Assembly (NCBI GenBank): GCA_010672825.2
Contig: JAAHFU020000002.1
Coordinates: 1,252,001-1,316,000 of the forward strand
Source of the DNA: Leptolyngbya sp. SIO1E4
GTDB taxonomy: Bacteria > Cyanobacteriota > Cyanobacteriia > Phormidesmidales > Phormidesmidaceae
DNA length: 64,000 bases
Direction of reading: 5' to 3'
Under the pieces are notes generated by a model. The model made no database searches and had not been told where the DNA came from. It was given only the letters and a program-made list of their open reading frames with translations. Both the position numbers and the translations under genes were made by a program. Shown one piece after another: positions 8,865 through 18,251 of the stretch (the first letter of the stretch is position 1; each line of letters begins with the position of its first letter).

Positions 8865-9364
8865 CTAAACGCTTCGTCATGGAATACCTCAGAGGAATCA
8901 TCCTGGTAACACGATGGGTAACTAAGAGCCTGAAACCAGCGAAGTTCAACTGAGTTAACCGAAGAGCCTGAGGGTTGAATCGCTCAACGCGGTTCCTTTA
9001 ATGGCTCCTCCTTATCGGTATTCTCTCCGAGTTAATCGGTATTCTCCCTGAGCTGAAGGCTCACCTCAGTGATCATTCCCTGAATACTGATAGATGTAAA
9101 CGTCTACTGAAAATTCCTGATCAAACTTTTGGGCCACAGCCATGGATCGCTTGCCTGGTCTCACGAACAGCCCTATTCTAAATTGCCAGATAGCCCAACA
9201 GGCTGTCGGTAGCTACGACGCGATGAGCCCACCACAATGAGTGCTTGACTGGGAGGAAACACTCAGGTTTGGGTATAACAGAGGATGGAATAGGCTATGT
9301 GGGAACTGGGTTCTCTGCGGCAATCTAGTTTAGTTCTTTATTCGTTACTTTTGAGACGTGGCTT
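8865..9364. other. 500-bp divergent spacer, no gene seen
   Basis: Separates the glycosyltransferase operon (minus) from the sulfotransferase (plus) and must hold both promoters. I see an imperfect direct repeat ATCGGTATTCTC near 9016-9050 and no confident -10/-35 pair. No coding frame or RNA gene is recognisable. Confidence 0.6.
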
Positions 9365-10261
9365 ATGCGCTTACCTACCTTCATTATCATTGGGGTTCAG
9401 AAAGCGGGAACTACCTCTATTTATAACTATCTCAAGCAGCATCCCCAGGTTTACATGAGCTCGGTGAAAGAGCCGCATTTTCTAGAGCGAGACTGGGATC
9501 AGTTCTATGCTGAAGGGGGAGCGCCAAAGCCCTCACGCATTGATACCTTTGAAAAATATACGGCTCTGTTTGAGGGGGTCACCGACGAGCTGGCTATCGG
9601 TGAGGCCTCTGCCAATTGCCTGTTTCACTATGACAAATCGATTCCGCAGATTTCAAAATACGTTCCTGATGCTCAGATTGTCGTGGTGCTGCGTCACCCG
9701 GCAGAGCGGGCTCATTCTGACTATCTGATGCACCTGAGGGATTGTATTAATCCGGGGACTCAACGATCGCTCTCGGAGCAAGTTCGCCATCGAGCAGAAA
9801 AGTCTTACATCGTCCGTAAGGGCTACTACTGTGAAGGGATCCAGCAGTTTAGAGAAGCTTTCGGTGCTGAGAAGGTCAAAGTTTTTCTCTATGACGATCT
9901 GAGGAAATCGGCGGTTAGCTTCATGCAGACCGTATATCAGGCGGTTGGGGTTGATGCCACGTTTGAACCTGATGTGGGCAAGCGATCGCAAACGGCTCAG
10001 GTGCCCAAAAATAAGGCCGTTAACTCCCTGTTAAGACGGCAAAATCCGCTGCGATCGTCCGTTGCAGCTGGGCTGAAGCTGGTGATGCCAGACACTATGC
10101 GGCAGCAGTTACGAGATAGCCTGATTCGCTGGAATTCATCCGGCAAGGACGCGATGCCCCTCTCGCCTGAGGATCGAGCAGCATTAATCGATCTCTATCG
10201 AGAGGACATTTTGAAACTCCAGGATTTGCTGCAGCGAGATTTATCAGCCTGGTTAGTTTAG
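9365..10261 (+). CDS. PAPS-dependent sulfotransferase
   Basis: A 298-residue sulfotransferase of the heparan-sulfate/NDST-like family, which transfers sulfate from PAPS to a carbohydrate hydroxyl or amine. The 5'-phosphosulfate loop is GVQKAGTTSIYNYL (residues 10-23). The 3'-phosphate-binding strand and helix is VVVLRHPAERAHSDY (about 106-120), with the conserved Arg and Ser. The KSYIVRKGYYCEGIQQF segment and a terminal L-x-x-L region also match the family. The family norm is about 280-320 residues. No signal peptide or membrane anchor. Its position opposite two glycosyltransferases suggests it sulfates a polysaccharide or glycolipid made by that operon, which is inference. Confidence 0.9.
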   Translation: MRLPTFIIIGVQKAGTTSIYNYLKQHPQVYMSSVKEPHFLERDWDQFYAEGGAPKPSRIDTFEKYTALFEGVTDELAIGEASANCLFHYDKSIPQISKYVPDAQIVVVLRHPAERAHSDYLMHLRDCINPGTQRSLSEQVRHRAEKSYIVRKGYYCEGIQQFREAFGAEKVKVFLYDDLRKSAVSFMQTVYQAVGVDATFEPDVGKRSQTAQVPKNKAVNSLLRRQNPLRSSVAAGLKLVMPDTMRQQLRDSLIRWNSSGKDAMPLSPEDRAALIDLYREDILKLQDLLQRDLSAWLV

Positions 10262-10332
10262 GCGTGATGTCATCTGGCGGAAGGCAGAGGACAAAAGAGC
10301 AGCAGGCAAAAGAGCAGAAGGTAAGGCTGTCT

Positions 10333-10716
10333 CTAGTGATCAATGCGATAGCGAATCATCGCTCGCACCACCTCTGGCGAGAGATTTAGCTCCTGAACGA
10401 TGGCCGCTTCAATCTGAGCAAATTCAACGAAGGGATATTCAAACTCCAGCTCTTGTAATGCGTTGCCGATAGTCTGTATCGTCACTTCGGTGGTGCCATC
10501 ATCCTGATCGATTTCGGCATCAATGGAGGCTATGGTTAGCGACAGGGAGAGCGAAATTTGAGGTTGCTCAGGGGTAGACGTAAATTGCGTTGTGGGCTCA
10601 TAGGGGTATCCCATCACTTGATGATTTAACCAGTGGGCACCCAGCCAGAACCCTGCGGCAATCAGCGGTAGGGGCAGCCAGAATTCCAGTCCAAGTTGAG
10701 CCAGCCTTCGTTTCAC
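10333..10716 (-). CDS. Small membrane-anchored hypothetical protein
   Basis: A 127-residue protein with a single hydrophobic segment at about 10-30 and an acidic exported region containing DAEIDQDDGTTEVTIQT. The C-terminal LSPEVVRAMIRYRIDH looks like a short helix. No domain is recognised. Composition and codon use match the neighbours. It stands alone between the sulfotransferase and the two-component pair. The reading frame is supported by length and a clean ATG at 10716; function unknown. Confidence 0.65.
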   Translation of the reverse strand: MKRRLAQLGLEFWLPLPLIAAGFWLGAHWLNHQVMGYPYEPTTQFTSTPEQPQISLSLSLTIASIDAEIDQDDGTTEVTIQTIGNALQELEFEYPFVEFAQIEAAIVQELNLSPEVVRAMIRYRIDH

Positions 10717-11101
10717 AATAGACCTCGTGCATTAATCCTAAAAGCCCCTTAAATTCCCCAATGCTGGGGGACTTTCGACCCTTGATTGGGTTATACAGAC
10801 TCTGTAAGAACAATCTCCCCCAATTTTGGGGGACAGAAGGGGGCCTCATTTTATTCGTGAAAGAGGCCTAATTTATGAGGCCATCAGTATTACAGAGATT
10901 AGCAACAAAGCTCCATCAAACCTGGTAACTTTGTTCCGGTGAGTCCAGCGCGGTTGGGGCAAGACACCGTTGAGAGGTTGGGGCAGCTGTGCAGAGTTTC
11001 ACTGGGGTAGACTGCCTGACAATCGGGAGAGGTCAATGGCTTCCATTGCAACATTTAGACTTAATGGTAGAGCCCTATGCCCCCAGACATGATGATCCGT
11101 G
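10717..11101. other. Intergenic region with C-rich palindromic repeat C
   Basis: Positions 10744-10850 contain two G/C palindromes, CCCCAATGCTGGGG and CCCCCAATTTTGGGGG, joined by a short spacer. This kind of dispersed palindromic sequence is common in cyanobacterial spacers. A weaker relative lies at 28386-28490. Positions 10930-10985 carry a faint resemblance to family A (GGTGAGTCCAGCGC). The response-regulator promoter should lie between 10990 and 11100 but was not resolved. Confidence 0.6.
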
Positions 11102-11782
11102 ATGAAAATTTTGTTGGTTGAGGATGATCCAATTCAGCTAGAACCGCTCAAGGCCGCGTTGCTCAAGGCGGGTTATGGGGTGGATGCGGTGCAGGATGGG
11201 GCGATCGCCCAGGATTTGATGGATCATCGTGACTATGATTTGCTGATTTTAGACTGGATGCTGCCCAACTTCAGCGGCATTCAGCTTTGTCAACATTATC
11301 GTCAGAGTCGAAAAGCTGCCCCAGTGCTATTTCTCACCGCTAAAGACACGGTTGTTGATCGCGTCACCGGGCTAGATGCAGGAGCCGATGATTATTTGGT
11401 CAAGCCTGTGAACCTGATGGAATTTTTGGCACGAGTGCGGGCATTGGGGCGGCGATCGCCCCTCTGGCAGGGAGATGTGCTCACCCTGGCTGATTTAGAT
11501 CTCGATCGCAATACCCTGACGATTCGGCGGCAGGATCACAGTATTCACCTCTCGGGTCGAGAATTTCAGCTAATGGAATATCTGATGCGCCATCCGCGAC
11601 AGGTGTTAACCCATGCCCAGCTTGAGCAAACGCTCTGGGAATGGGACATGGTGCCCGACAGCAAGGCTATTGTCACCCTTGTCTACCGGTTGCGACAGCG
11701 ATTGCAAAAAGTTGGGGCCGATGACTGGTTGCAAACCATCTACGGAATAGGCTATCGCCTGGCTGAGCCGGGGACCGTGTAG
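11102..11782 (+). CDS. OmpR-family response regulator (RppA-like)
   Basis: A 226-residue transcription factor. The receiver domain (about 1-115) has the acidic pocket EDD (7-9), phosphoacceptor D51 in [10 protein letters not shown]79 and K101 in LVKPVN. A C-terminal winged helix (about 125-222) carries [15 protein letters not shown] and the VYRLRQRLQ recognition helix. The receiver is closest in wording to cyanobacterial RppA/NrsR regulators ([27 protein letters not shown]), which sense metal or redox signals, but that assignment is tentative. ATG 11102 follows a GTG one codon earlier. The histidine kinase follows 5 nt downstream, so the two are a cotranscribed pair. Confidence 0.9.
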   Translation: MKILLVEDDPIQLEPLKAALLKAGYGVDAVQDGAIAQDLMDHRDYDLLILDWMLPNFSGIQLCQHYRQSRKAAPVLFLTAKDTVVDRVTGLDAGADDYLVKPVNLMEFLARVRALGRRSPLWQGDVLTLADLDLDRNTLTIRRQDHSIHLSGREFQLMEYLMRHPRQVLTHAQLEQTLWEWDMVPDSKAIVTLVYRLRQRLQKVGADDWLQTIYGIGYRLAEPGTV

Positions 11783-11787
11783 CGCCG

Positions 11788-13062
11788 ATGTTTTATCGTA
11801 GTCGTCGCAATCTGGCTCGCTGGTTTACGCTGTCGATGGGCAGTATTCTCATCGTTTTTGCGGGGCTGCTTTATTTCCGTGAAGTGCGCGATCGCCTACA
11901 CAATTTTGATGCTGCTCTCTACACCACCAGTCAAATTATGGCAGGGGGCGTCGAAGAGATTGAGTACCAGGGGCAGCGACAGATAGACCTGGAAAATGTA
12001 CCGCTGTTGGGCGACGACTCCCGGCTGCTGGATGTCAGCCTGATCTTTGCTCGCTGGTACACCCCCGAGCGGCGAATTCTGCAATTTTTTGGCGCCATTC
12101 CCCCTGAACAGCTGGAGGCTCCGGCGGGCTTTGCCACCCTGTCTGATGCGGAGAAGCCCTATCGTGTGCGTCAGCTGACCTTGCCCGTCTCCCAGGGCGA
12201 TCGCCTGTTGGGCTATTTGCAGATTGCCGCGTCCCTAGAATCTGTAGAAGTGCCCCTGCGAAACCTACAGATTTTTTTGGTTGTCGGGGTGCCAGCAGCA
12301 TTGGCAATGATTGCCCTGGCAGGGTGGTGGCTGGGCGGGGTGGCCATGCAACCGATTCGTCAGTCTTATCAGCAGTTGCAGCAATTCACCGCTGCTGCTT
12401 CCCATGAATTGCGGGCACCACTTGCAGGCATCATCAGCAATGCTCAGGTCGGGTTGATGGAACCCATCGACCCCCAAGAGCAATCGACCCGGTTATCCAC
12501 GATTTCTCAGGTGGCGGAAGATATGGGCAGCCTGGTGAATCAACTCCTGACTCTGGCTCGTCATGAAGGACCCTTATCTACTGAGGGGTTGCAGACGGTG
12601 GCGGGCGAGAAATTTCTACGGCAGGTCATCGATACGGTGCAGCCCCAAATGGTCGCCAAAGACCTGGTATTGCAGACGTCATTTCCGACATCCTCTATCC
12701 CCTTAACCATCGACCCCGACCTGATGCGTCAGGCGATCGCCAACCTGCTGAACAATGCCTGCTGCTACACCCCAGCGGGGGGAACAATCACGGTTTCGCT
12801 CATGGCCCACGGTCGCTGGAGTGTGATTGCCGTGGCAGATACCGGGATTGGCATTGCAGCTGCTGATCTGCCCCACATTTTTGAGCGCTTTTACCGAGTG
12901 GATGCGGTGCGATCGCGTCAGACCGGGGGGTTTGGCCTGGGGCTAGCGATCGCCCGCCAAATTGTTGAGGCCCACGGCGGTACCCTGACGGTTACCAGCG
13001 CCCTGGATACCGGCTCAACCTTCGAGATTCGGTTACCCCAGCTGCCACTGTCGAATCCGTAA
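11788..13062 (+). CDS. Membrane sensor histidine kinase
   Basis: A 424-residue kinase paired with the upstream regulator. TM1 lies at about 12-30, a periplasmic sensor of about 125 residues follows, then TM2 at about 158-183. After only a short linker comes the HisKA domain with phosphoacceptor H206 (AASHELRAP). The HATPase domain has its N box ([11 protein letters not shown]), G1 (DTGIGI), F box (FERFYR) and G2 (GFGLGLAIA), all intact, so autophosphorylation should work. The sensor loop contains no cysteine or histidine cluster that would point to metal binding. ATG at 11788. Confidence 0.92.
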   Translation: MFYRSRRNLARWFTLSMGSILIVFAGLLYFREVRDRLHNFDAALYTTSQIMAGGVEEIEYQGQRQIDLENVPLLGDDSRLLDVSLIFARWYTPERRILQFFGAIPPEQLEAPAGFATLSDAEKPYRVRQLTLPVSQGDRLLGYLQIAASLESVEVPLRNLQIFLVVGVPAALAMIALAGWWLGGVAMQPIRQSYQQLQQFTAAASHELRAPLAGIISNAQVGLMEPIDPQEQSTRLSTISQVAEDMGSLVNQLLTLARHEGPLSTEGLQTVAGEKFLRQVIDTVQPQMVAKDLVLQTSFPTSSIPLTIDPDLMRQAIANLLNNACCYTPAGGTITVSLMAHGRWSVIAVADTGIGIAAADLPHIFERFYRVDAVRSRQTGGFGLGLAIARQIVEAHGGTLTVTSALDTGSTFEIRLPQLPLSNP

Positions 13063-13140
13063 GGCTGGCGATTGACATTTTTCTGTGACTTTTGCCTGTC
13101 ACTCTAAGCATTGAACACCTCAAACCGTAGGTACAGCCTG

Positions 13141-13250
13141 TATGGCACTGTTCAGCTGAGTCCAGTACATCTCGGTCAAGACAGAGTCTAGGGTTGTCCT
13201 TTATCCGAATGCAAACCGCTATACACATCGCTATGGCAAATCGTCTTGCG
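13141..13250 (+). repeat. Dispersed repeat family A, copy 2, overlapping the next start codon
   Basis: Same block order as copy 1 (TTCAGCTGAGTCCAGTAC, CGGTCAAGAC, GTCTAGGG, then GCAAACCGCTATA and GGCAAATC) but without the expanded heptamer array. Its last block includes the ATG at 13233 that I assign to the GH3-like gene. Confidence 0.7.
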
Positions 13251-14927
13251 CTTTCCTTAATCAGCCTCAATGCATCCTGGGCACGACAGCAGCTGATGCG
13301 CAAAACCCACCACATCATGGCTGCCCAGGAGCAGTTTTTAAAAAAACTGCTGCGCGCCCATGCCTCTACTGCACTCGGGCAACAGTTTCGACTCCAGGAC
13401 ATCCGCACCCTGGAGGACTTTCGGCGGCGGGTGCCCATTTCCCCCTATGAGTTCTATGAACCCTATCTTGATCGGGTTGCCCAGGGAGAATCCTGTGTCC
13501 TTAACCCAGACCCTGTGACCTATCTCAATCTCACTAGTGGGTCGACAGGCCGTAAGAAACGGGTTCCTGTGACCCAACGTTTTCAGCACACCCGGCAGCA
13601 GGCGAACTTGGCCAGCCTGGGGTATGCGATCTCCAGCCTCAAACATCACCATCGCTCGTTTGGCCCAGCCCTCCTCACAGATAGTGCCAAACCTCAGGGC
13701 GTTACCTTTGCAGGCATTCCCTATGGTTCGGTTAGCGCTGGCCGCCTGCACCTAGGGACGGGGCAGCCCGAGCAGCTTTTCTCCCCGCCGATTGAGGCTT
13801 TGGAAATTAGCGAACCCCTGACCCGTCAATATGTTTGTCTGCTGTTTGCCCTGCGCAATCGAACCTTGAAAGGCTGGGTCGCCAACTTTCCGATGTTGAT
13901 TCTGCGGACGTGTCATTTTCTGGAGCGATATGCCGACGAACTGATTGAGGATCTGCAGGGCGGAACCATTGCCCCCTGGTTGAAAATTGACGAGCCTATT
14001 CGCGATCGCCTAGAGCAACAATGGTCTGCTGATAAGACACGAGCGGCGGAGCTGGCGGCTATTGTGACGCAAGCAGGCAGGCTAACGCCGCGTACCGTCT
14101 GGCCTCAACTCAGCTATGTCACCACCGCGAGAGGGGGCACGTCTGATTTTTACCTGCAACGGTTCCCTGACTATTTTGGAGACATTCCCATATTTGGGGG
14201 CGTCTATGAGAGTGCAGAAGCCACATTCAGCATTTGCCCTGAAGTCAATTCGGAAGGTGGCATTCTGGCACTTGAAAGTGGGTTCTTTGAGTTTATTCCT
14301 GCCAACCAGTGGGATCGTGATCAGCCCGCCACTTTGCTCCCAACTGAGCTGACGGTGGGCGATCTCTACCGAGTCTTGGTGACCAACTACAGTGGGTTCT
14401 ACCGTTACGACAGTGGTGATGTGGTAGAAGTGGTGGGTTTTTATAATCAGTCTCCTCTGATCGTATTTCGTCATCGTGATGGAGAAGTCTTGTCAGCCAC
14501 CCTTGAGAAAACGACTGAATATCACCTCACCCAGGTGATGCAGAGGCTGCAGCAGGAGTTTGGCCTCCTGTTCGAAGACTTTTGCATCACCCTGTCAGAG
14601 CACGAGTTTCCCGCTCGCTATGTGGTCAATCTGGAATTAGCAGCCGGATATACGCTCCTCAAGCCGAGTACTTTTCTGCAACGATTTGATTATTGGCTGT
14701 GTCAGGTGAATCGGTCTTATGGCAAAGCTCGACAGAGTCACCTGCCCCCCCCTTGCCTGCGAATTTTACCTAGCTGTAGCTTTGTGACTCTCCGTCAGCG
14801 GCAGGTCAATCGGGGCATGTTTGACTCGCACCTCAAACTTCCACATCTGTGCCAAGATCACAATTTCCTGGCGGCCATCCCAGCTCAACTTGAGGTGAAT
14901 CTGAACAGGCTTTCTCTGGTGTCCTAG
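13233..14927 (+). CDS. GH3-like acyl-adenylating/amidosynthetase family protein
   Basis: A 564-residue member of the GH3 auxin-responsive promoter family. Plant members adenylate carboxylic acids such as IAA or jasmonate and join them to amino acids; bacterial members are mostly uncharacterised. The ATP/AMP motif LTSGSTGRKK lies at 100-109, and the mid-domain has TTARGGTSDFYLQRFPDYFG. The second AMP motif region is YESAEATF followed by LYRVLVTNYSGFYRYDSGDVVEVVGF, ending in the C-terminal lid (FRHRDGEVLSATLEK). The ATG at 13233 gives the usual N-terminus; an extension to 13194 would be read from dispersed repeat A. The acyl substrate is unknown. Confidence 0.88.
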   Translation: MANRLALSLISLNASWARQQLMRKTHHIMAAQEQFLKKLLRAHASTALGQQFRLQDIRTLEDFRRRVPISPYEFYEPYLDRVAQGESCVLNPDPVTYLNLTSGSTGRKKRVPVTQRFQHTRQQANLASLGYAISSLKHHHRSFGPALLTDSAKPQGVTFAGIPYGSVSAGRLHLGTGQPEQLFSPPIEALEISEPLTRQYVCLLFALRNRTLKGWVANFPMLILRTCHFLERYADELIEDLQGGTIAPWLKIDEPIRDRLEQQWSADKTRAAELAAIVTQAGRLTPRTVWPQLSYVTTARGGTSDFYLQRFPDYFGDIPIFGGVYESAEATFSICPEVNSEGGILALESGFFEFIPANQWDRDQPATLLPTELTVGDLYRVLVTNYSGFYRYDSGDVVEVVGFYNQSPLIVFRHRDGEVLSATLEKTTEYHLTQVMQRLQQEFGLLFEDFCITLSEHEFPARYVVNLELAAGYTLLKPSTFLQRFDYWLCQVNRSYGKARQSHLPPPCLRILPSCSFVTLRQRQVNRGMFDSHLKLPHLCQDHNFLAAIPAQLEVNLNRLSLVS

Positions 14928-14936
14928 ACCGTTGGT

Positions 14937-15782
14937 TTAGCGCTGGGGCACCTGCTGCATCAGTTGCTGGTCCAGATCTTGTAGATACTCCAGCCCGTAT
15001 GTGCTGTTTTCTAAAGTTTCGATCAACACAGCGGGAATATCTTGGGTGATTTCGGTTGAGCAGGACGCCGCCCCCAGCGCGATCGTGGCGACCGTGTCAA
15101 CATCCCCCGTAAAAGCGATGCAGGCTTTGAGAATTTCGCTGAGGGAATTGTGGGCCATGATGGCTGTGAGGGCAGCATGGGCGCTCATGAGGCCCTTGGA
15201 GCCCACCTTTCCCTGCCACGGTGTCTTCCATGACCCGGGCACCCATTTATGAATGAACTGTGGCAGGTCAGCCTTGGGGCCTAGGGCATAAATGAAGTAG
15301 TGTGACATCAAACTGGTGGCGATCGCAGCGTTGATGCCGTCTGGGGTGTTGTGGGTCAGGGCGGCCTGAAGTTTACATCGGTCTATCACAGTGCCAACAT
15401 CCGAGAATACGCCCAGTGGAATTGCCCGCATTGCGGCTCCGCTTTTATCGCTGTGGGGTCTAATTTTGGCAAGAAACTCTGCGCCATCATTAATCTCTTG
15501 CAGGAAGGCATGGAACCCCCCGGCATACCCCTGGCGCGGATCCCGTTTGAAGGCGGTCACGAATCGCTGTGCCAGGGTTTCGCGGGTCCAAGGTTCGCTG
15601 GAGACGATCGCTTCAGCGATGGCCAGGCTCATTTGTGTGTCATCGGTGTAGCACCCAGGCCGGATATTGTGCCGTGGATGTTGAACATAGCGACTCAGGT
15701 CGTTTTGTTCGCGGATCATGACGATGGGAGCGTATTCAAACCCCGCGCCATAGGCATCACCAATGGCCAGTTCTATCAGCAT
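14937..15782 (-). CDS. ADP-ribosylglycohydrolase (DraG/ARH family)
   Basis: A 281-residue di-metal hydrolase that removes ADP-ribose from proteins or small molecules. The family motifs are in order: GDAYGAG at the N-terminus, YTDDTQM (the first metal-binding aspartate pair) at about 47-53, and FTGDVDTVATIALG near 235 (second metal site). In DraG systems this reverses DraT modification of dinitrogenase reductase, but no nif or draT genes are in the window, so the target is open. ATG 15782 is chosen because the 22 extra residues from an earlier start would overlap the upstream hydrolase gene and lack family similarity. Lies 13 nt after that gene, probably cotranscribed. Confidence 0.88.
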   Translation of the reverse strand: MLIELAIGDAYGAGFEYAPIVMIREQNDLSRYVQHPRHNIRPGCYTDDTQMSLAIAEAIVSSEPWTRETLAQRFVTAFKRDPRQGYAGGFHAFLQEINDGAEFLAKIRPHSDKSGAAMRAIPLGVFSDVGTVIDRCKLQAALTHNTPDGINAAIATSLMSHYFIYALGPKADLPQFIHKWVPGSWKTPWQGKVGSKGLMSAHAALTAIMAHNSLSEILKACIAFTGDVDTVATIALGAASCSTEITQDIPAVLIETLENSTYGLEYLQDLDQQLMQQVPQR

Positions 15783-15795
15783 GCGATGAGTCCTC

Positions 15796-16821
15796 TTATT
15801 CTGCGGCGCGTCGCACAGGCGTGCCTTCGCGGTGAGCCGTGACCACATCGCTCACTGCCGTGATCACCGCCGCTGGATCGTCCCATTGGATGTAGTGCGA
15901 CGCTCCTATGATGACGCGGTGATCGATATTTGTGGATAACGCTGCCAATTCATTCTGCAGTTCGGCCCACACCTTTTGCATTTGGGTCCCGGCCTCCTGG
16001 CTAATCCAGGGCGGTAGCGGATCAGGAAGTTTGCCCGCCGACAGAACAACGACAGGGAGATCGTCAAATGGGCCTGTCTGCTGTGCCTGATCGAATATGG
16101 TCTCCATCACTGCCGATTCTTCAGTGATGCCTTCTATGCTCTGGGGCAGGTAGCCGTTGACGGCAGCTTCAACCAGCGGCGGTAGCACGCCCGATGGGGC
16201 CGGAGTGTTTAAGCGCAGAATGCCAAAAGCTGCAATACCCTTAAGCAGTAGGCGCAAAGACTTCTGTTGGTGCACAAGAACTTCTGAGGGCAGGCGTTCA
16301 GTCTGCTCTGGGTGAGAGGAGTCGACGAAAACCAGGCCCACGACTTCATCGCGGAAGCGGTGGGTAAACACCCGAATTAGCGGCCCTCCGAGTGAATGCC
16401 CCACCAGCACGTATGGCGGGGGTTCTGCCGCTGCCGCCAACAGATCGTGCAGTTCTGTGGCGATCTGGTCTGCATCTCTGGGGCGATCGCCGCGATCGCT
16501 CCACATAATGCCAGCCCGATCATAGGCGCATACGCGACTCAACTGGCTGATCTCTGGGCGCACCGTTTCCCAAACCTGGGAGCCTGCGTTGTCGAGCCCC
16601 GCTTCTAAAATCACGGTCGGGCTGCCTTCGCCACTACATTGAAGATGGGAGAACTTGCCATTAACCTGAATGAGAGTCCCTGGGGGTAAGAATGTTCGGG
16701 CCACAGTGTATCGAGACCACTGCTCGTAGATCAGACCCGTCAGTAATGCCAAGAGCAGTATCGCCATCAGGCCAACTGCGAGACGCTTCATCCACTGGAA
16801 CACGGTTCTCCATTTGAACAC
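15796..16821 (-). CDS. Alpha/beta hydrolase, membrane-anchored
   Basis: A 341-residue serine hydrolase with an N-terminal hydrophobic segment (about 12-32), probably a signal anchor. The oxyanion region has VILEAGLDNAGSQVW, the nucleophile elbow is GHSLGG (about 140), an acid Asp follows in the VVVLSAG region and the catalytic His in IIGASHYIQWDDP. Substrate unknown. The GTG start at 16821 is supported by an AGGAGA ribosome-binding site 6 nt upstream; the first ATG is ten codons later. It precedes the ADP-ribosylglycohydrolase. Upstream it borders the truncated kinase-like remnant. Confidence 0.85.
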   Translation of the reverse strand: MFKWRTVFQWMKRLAVGLMAILLLALLTGLIYEQWSRYTVARTFLPPGTLIQVNGKFSHLQCSGEGSPTVILEAGLDNAGSQVWETVRPEISQLSRVCAYDRAGIMWSDRGDRPRDADQIATELHDLLAAAAEPPPYVLVGHSLGGPLIRVFTHRFRDEVVGLVFVDSSHPEQTERLPSEVLVHQQKSLRLLLKGIAAFGILRLNTPAPSGVLPPLVEAAVNGYLPQSIEGITEESAVMETIFDQAQQTGPFDDLPVVVLSAGKLPDPLPPWISQEAGTQMQKVWAELQNELAALSTNIDHRVIIGASHYIQWDDPAAVITAVSDVVTAHREGTPVRRAAE

Positions 16822-16835
16822 GGAATTCTCCTGTA

Positions 16836-17062
16836 TCTGAGATCTGTTTCTGATTTTGGGCCTGCATTTCCAGCGCGGTTAAAGTCACGAGTTTGACAAA
16901 AACACTGGCGTCTCCGCTGCGAAATGACACCTTTCCCTGTCCGACTTCTGATATCTGCGCATCGTTGAATGCATGCAGCAGGTCTTCATCGCTCAAACGT
17001 TGGAGGTCGTCAGCGATCCGCCGATGGCGCTCAAGGCGGGTCATCCAATCACACGGTTTCAT
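16836..17062 (-). pseudogene. Truncated N-terminus of a protein-kinase-like/phosphotransferase gene
   Basis: About 70 codons from ATG 17062 read as coding: RRIADDLQRLSDEDLL, then VSFRSGDASVFVKLVTLTALE. These resemble the N-terminal strand-loop and ATP-lysine strand (VFVKxVPLT) of a family of protein-kinase-like phosphotransferases. Beyond ALEMQ the frame continues only as an out-of-frame reading of the hydrolase gene, so the rest of the kinase fold is missing. I interpret this as a gene cut off by the arrival of the hydrolase gene. Family recall is moderate; a short independent protein is the alternative. Confidence 0.4.
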
Positions 17063-17163
17063 CTGAGAAAATTACTAAGGGACAAGAACCCTCTAAGACA
17101 AGACTACGAGCCATTTTGGCTCTGTATTGAATATCCAAGCGACTGAACAAGGCCACAACATGC

Positions 17164-18192
17164 TCAAACCCGGATGGCGACTTTCCCCTGCACTTGCCGT
17201 TGTTCGAGATGACGAATCGCTGCCGGAACCTCACTCAGATCATAGGTTCGGTCAATGAAAGGGGTGATTTTCCCAGCAGCCAGGAGCTCCTTCACAGTGG
17301 CCAAATCGTCTTGATTCGGTGTCATCGCCAGGCATTTCACACTGCGGTGATTGATCTTGGAAACCCAAGAGCCCAGCAACATAGCCTGGAAAAAAGGTGC
17401 AGTAGCTCCACCGACAACAACGTAGGTACCCTCTGGGCGCAAAGCAGGCAGATAGTCAAAAAATGAACGATAGGCGGCCGCATCAACAATCAGGTCATAC
17501 TGCTGCCCCGTTTGGGTAACCGCTGCTTGGGTGTAGTCAATCACATGGTCGGCACCGATCTCGCGCAGCATGTCTAATTTTTGCGTACTACCGACGCCCG
17601 TTACTTCAGCCCCAAAAGCCTTTGCAATTTGCACCGCAAACGAGCCCACACCGCCAGAGGCACCATTAACCAACACGGTTTGCCCTGGCTGAACTTGCCC
17701 ACAATCATGCAGGGCCTGCAGGGCGGCCATCGCTGCTGCCGGAACTGCTGCCGCTTGCTCAAATGTGACGGTTGCAGGCTTAAGCACCCATGCCGTTTCG
17801 TCAGCACAGACATATTCCGCGAATGTGCCAAACCCACACTCCGACAAATCGCCAAAGACCTCATCACCGGGCTGGAACTGCGTGACGTCCTTGCCAACAG
17901 CTTCCACACGCCCCGCGACATCCGCACCAAGGGTTTTAACCGTGGGTTTGAAAAGACCGCCAAACATGAGCCGGAGCAGGAATGGAGCCCCCCGCATCAG
18001 ATGCCAGTCACTGGCATTGACTGAGGCCGCCTGCACCTTGACTCGCACCTCATTATCTTGAGGAACAGGCTTATCAACTTCCGCTAGCCTCAACACCTCC
18101 GGTGAACCATACTCAGTCTGAACGATAGCTTTCATTTTGTTGTCCCTTGGGCTGTCCACTTGAGTAGAGACAAACGTTTGGGTCGTTTCCAT
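17164..18192 (-). CDS. NAD(P)-dependent alcohol dehydrogenase / quinone oxidoreductase (zinc-free MDR)
   Basis: A 342-residue medium-chain reductase. It opens MKAIVQTEYGSPEVL (from residue 20), has a GroES-like fold, then the nucleotide-binding motif VNGASGGVGSFAVQIAKAFGAEV. It lacks the zinc-ligand cysteines of true alcohol dehydrogenases, so it probably reduces enones or quinones with NADPH. ATG 18192 carries an AGGTGA ribosome-binding site; ATG 18135 is a possible internal start. It is divergent from a TetR regulator with two palindromic operators in between. Regulation by that repressor, possibly with release by a toxic carbonyl or quinone, is a likely arrangement. Confidence 0.9.
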   Translation of the reverse strand: METTQTFVSTQVDSPRDNKMKAIVQTEYGSPEVLRLAEVDKPVPQDNEVRVKVQAASVNASDWHLMRGAPFLLRLMFGGLFKPTVKTLGADVAGRVEAVGKDVTQFQPGDEVFGDLSECGFGTFAEYVCADETAWVLKPATVTFEQAAAVPAAAMAALQALHDCGQVQPGQTVLVNGASGGVGSFAVQIAKAFGAEVTGVGSTQKLDMLREIGADHVIDYTQAAVTQTGQQYDLIVDAAAYRSFFDYLPALRPEGTYVVVGGATAPFFQAMLLGSWVSKINHRSVKCLAMTPNQDDLATVKELLAAGKITPFIDRTYDLSEVPAAIRHLEQRQVQGKVAIRV

Positions 18193-18251
18193 GACTTCAC
18201 CTAGTTAGAGAATCATCTCCAGGCATGCGAGGAGAGTTGCTTCAAACTCTC

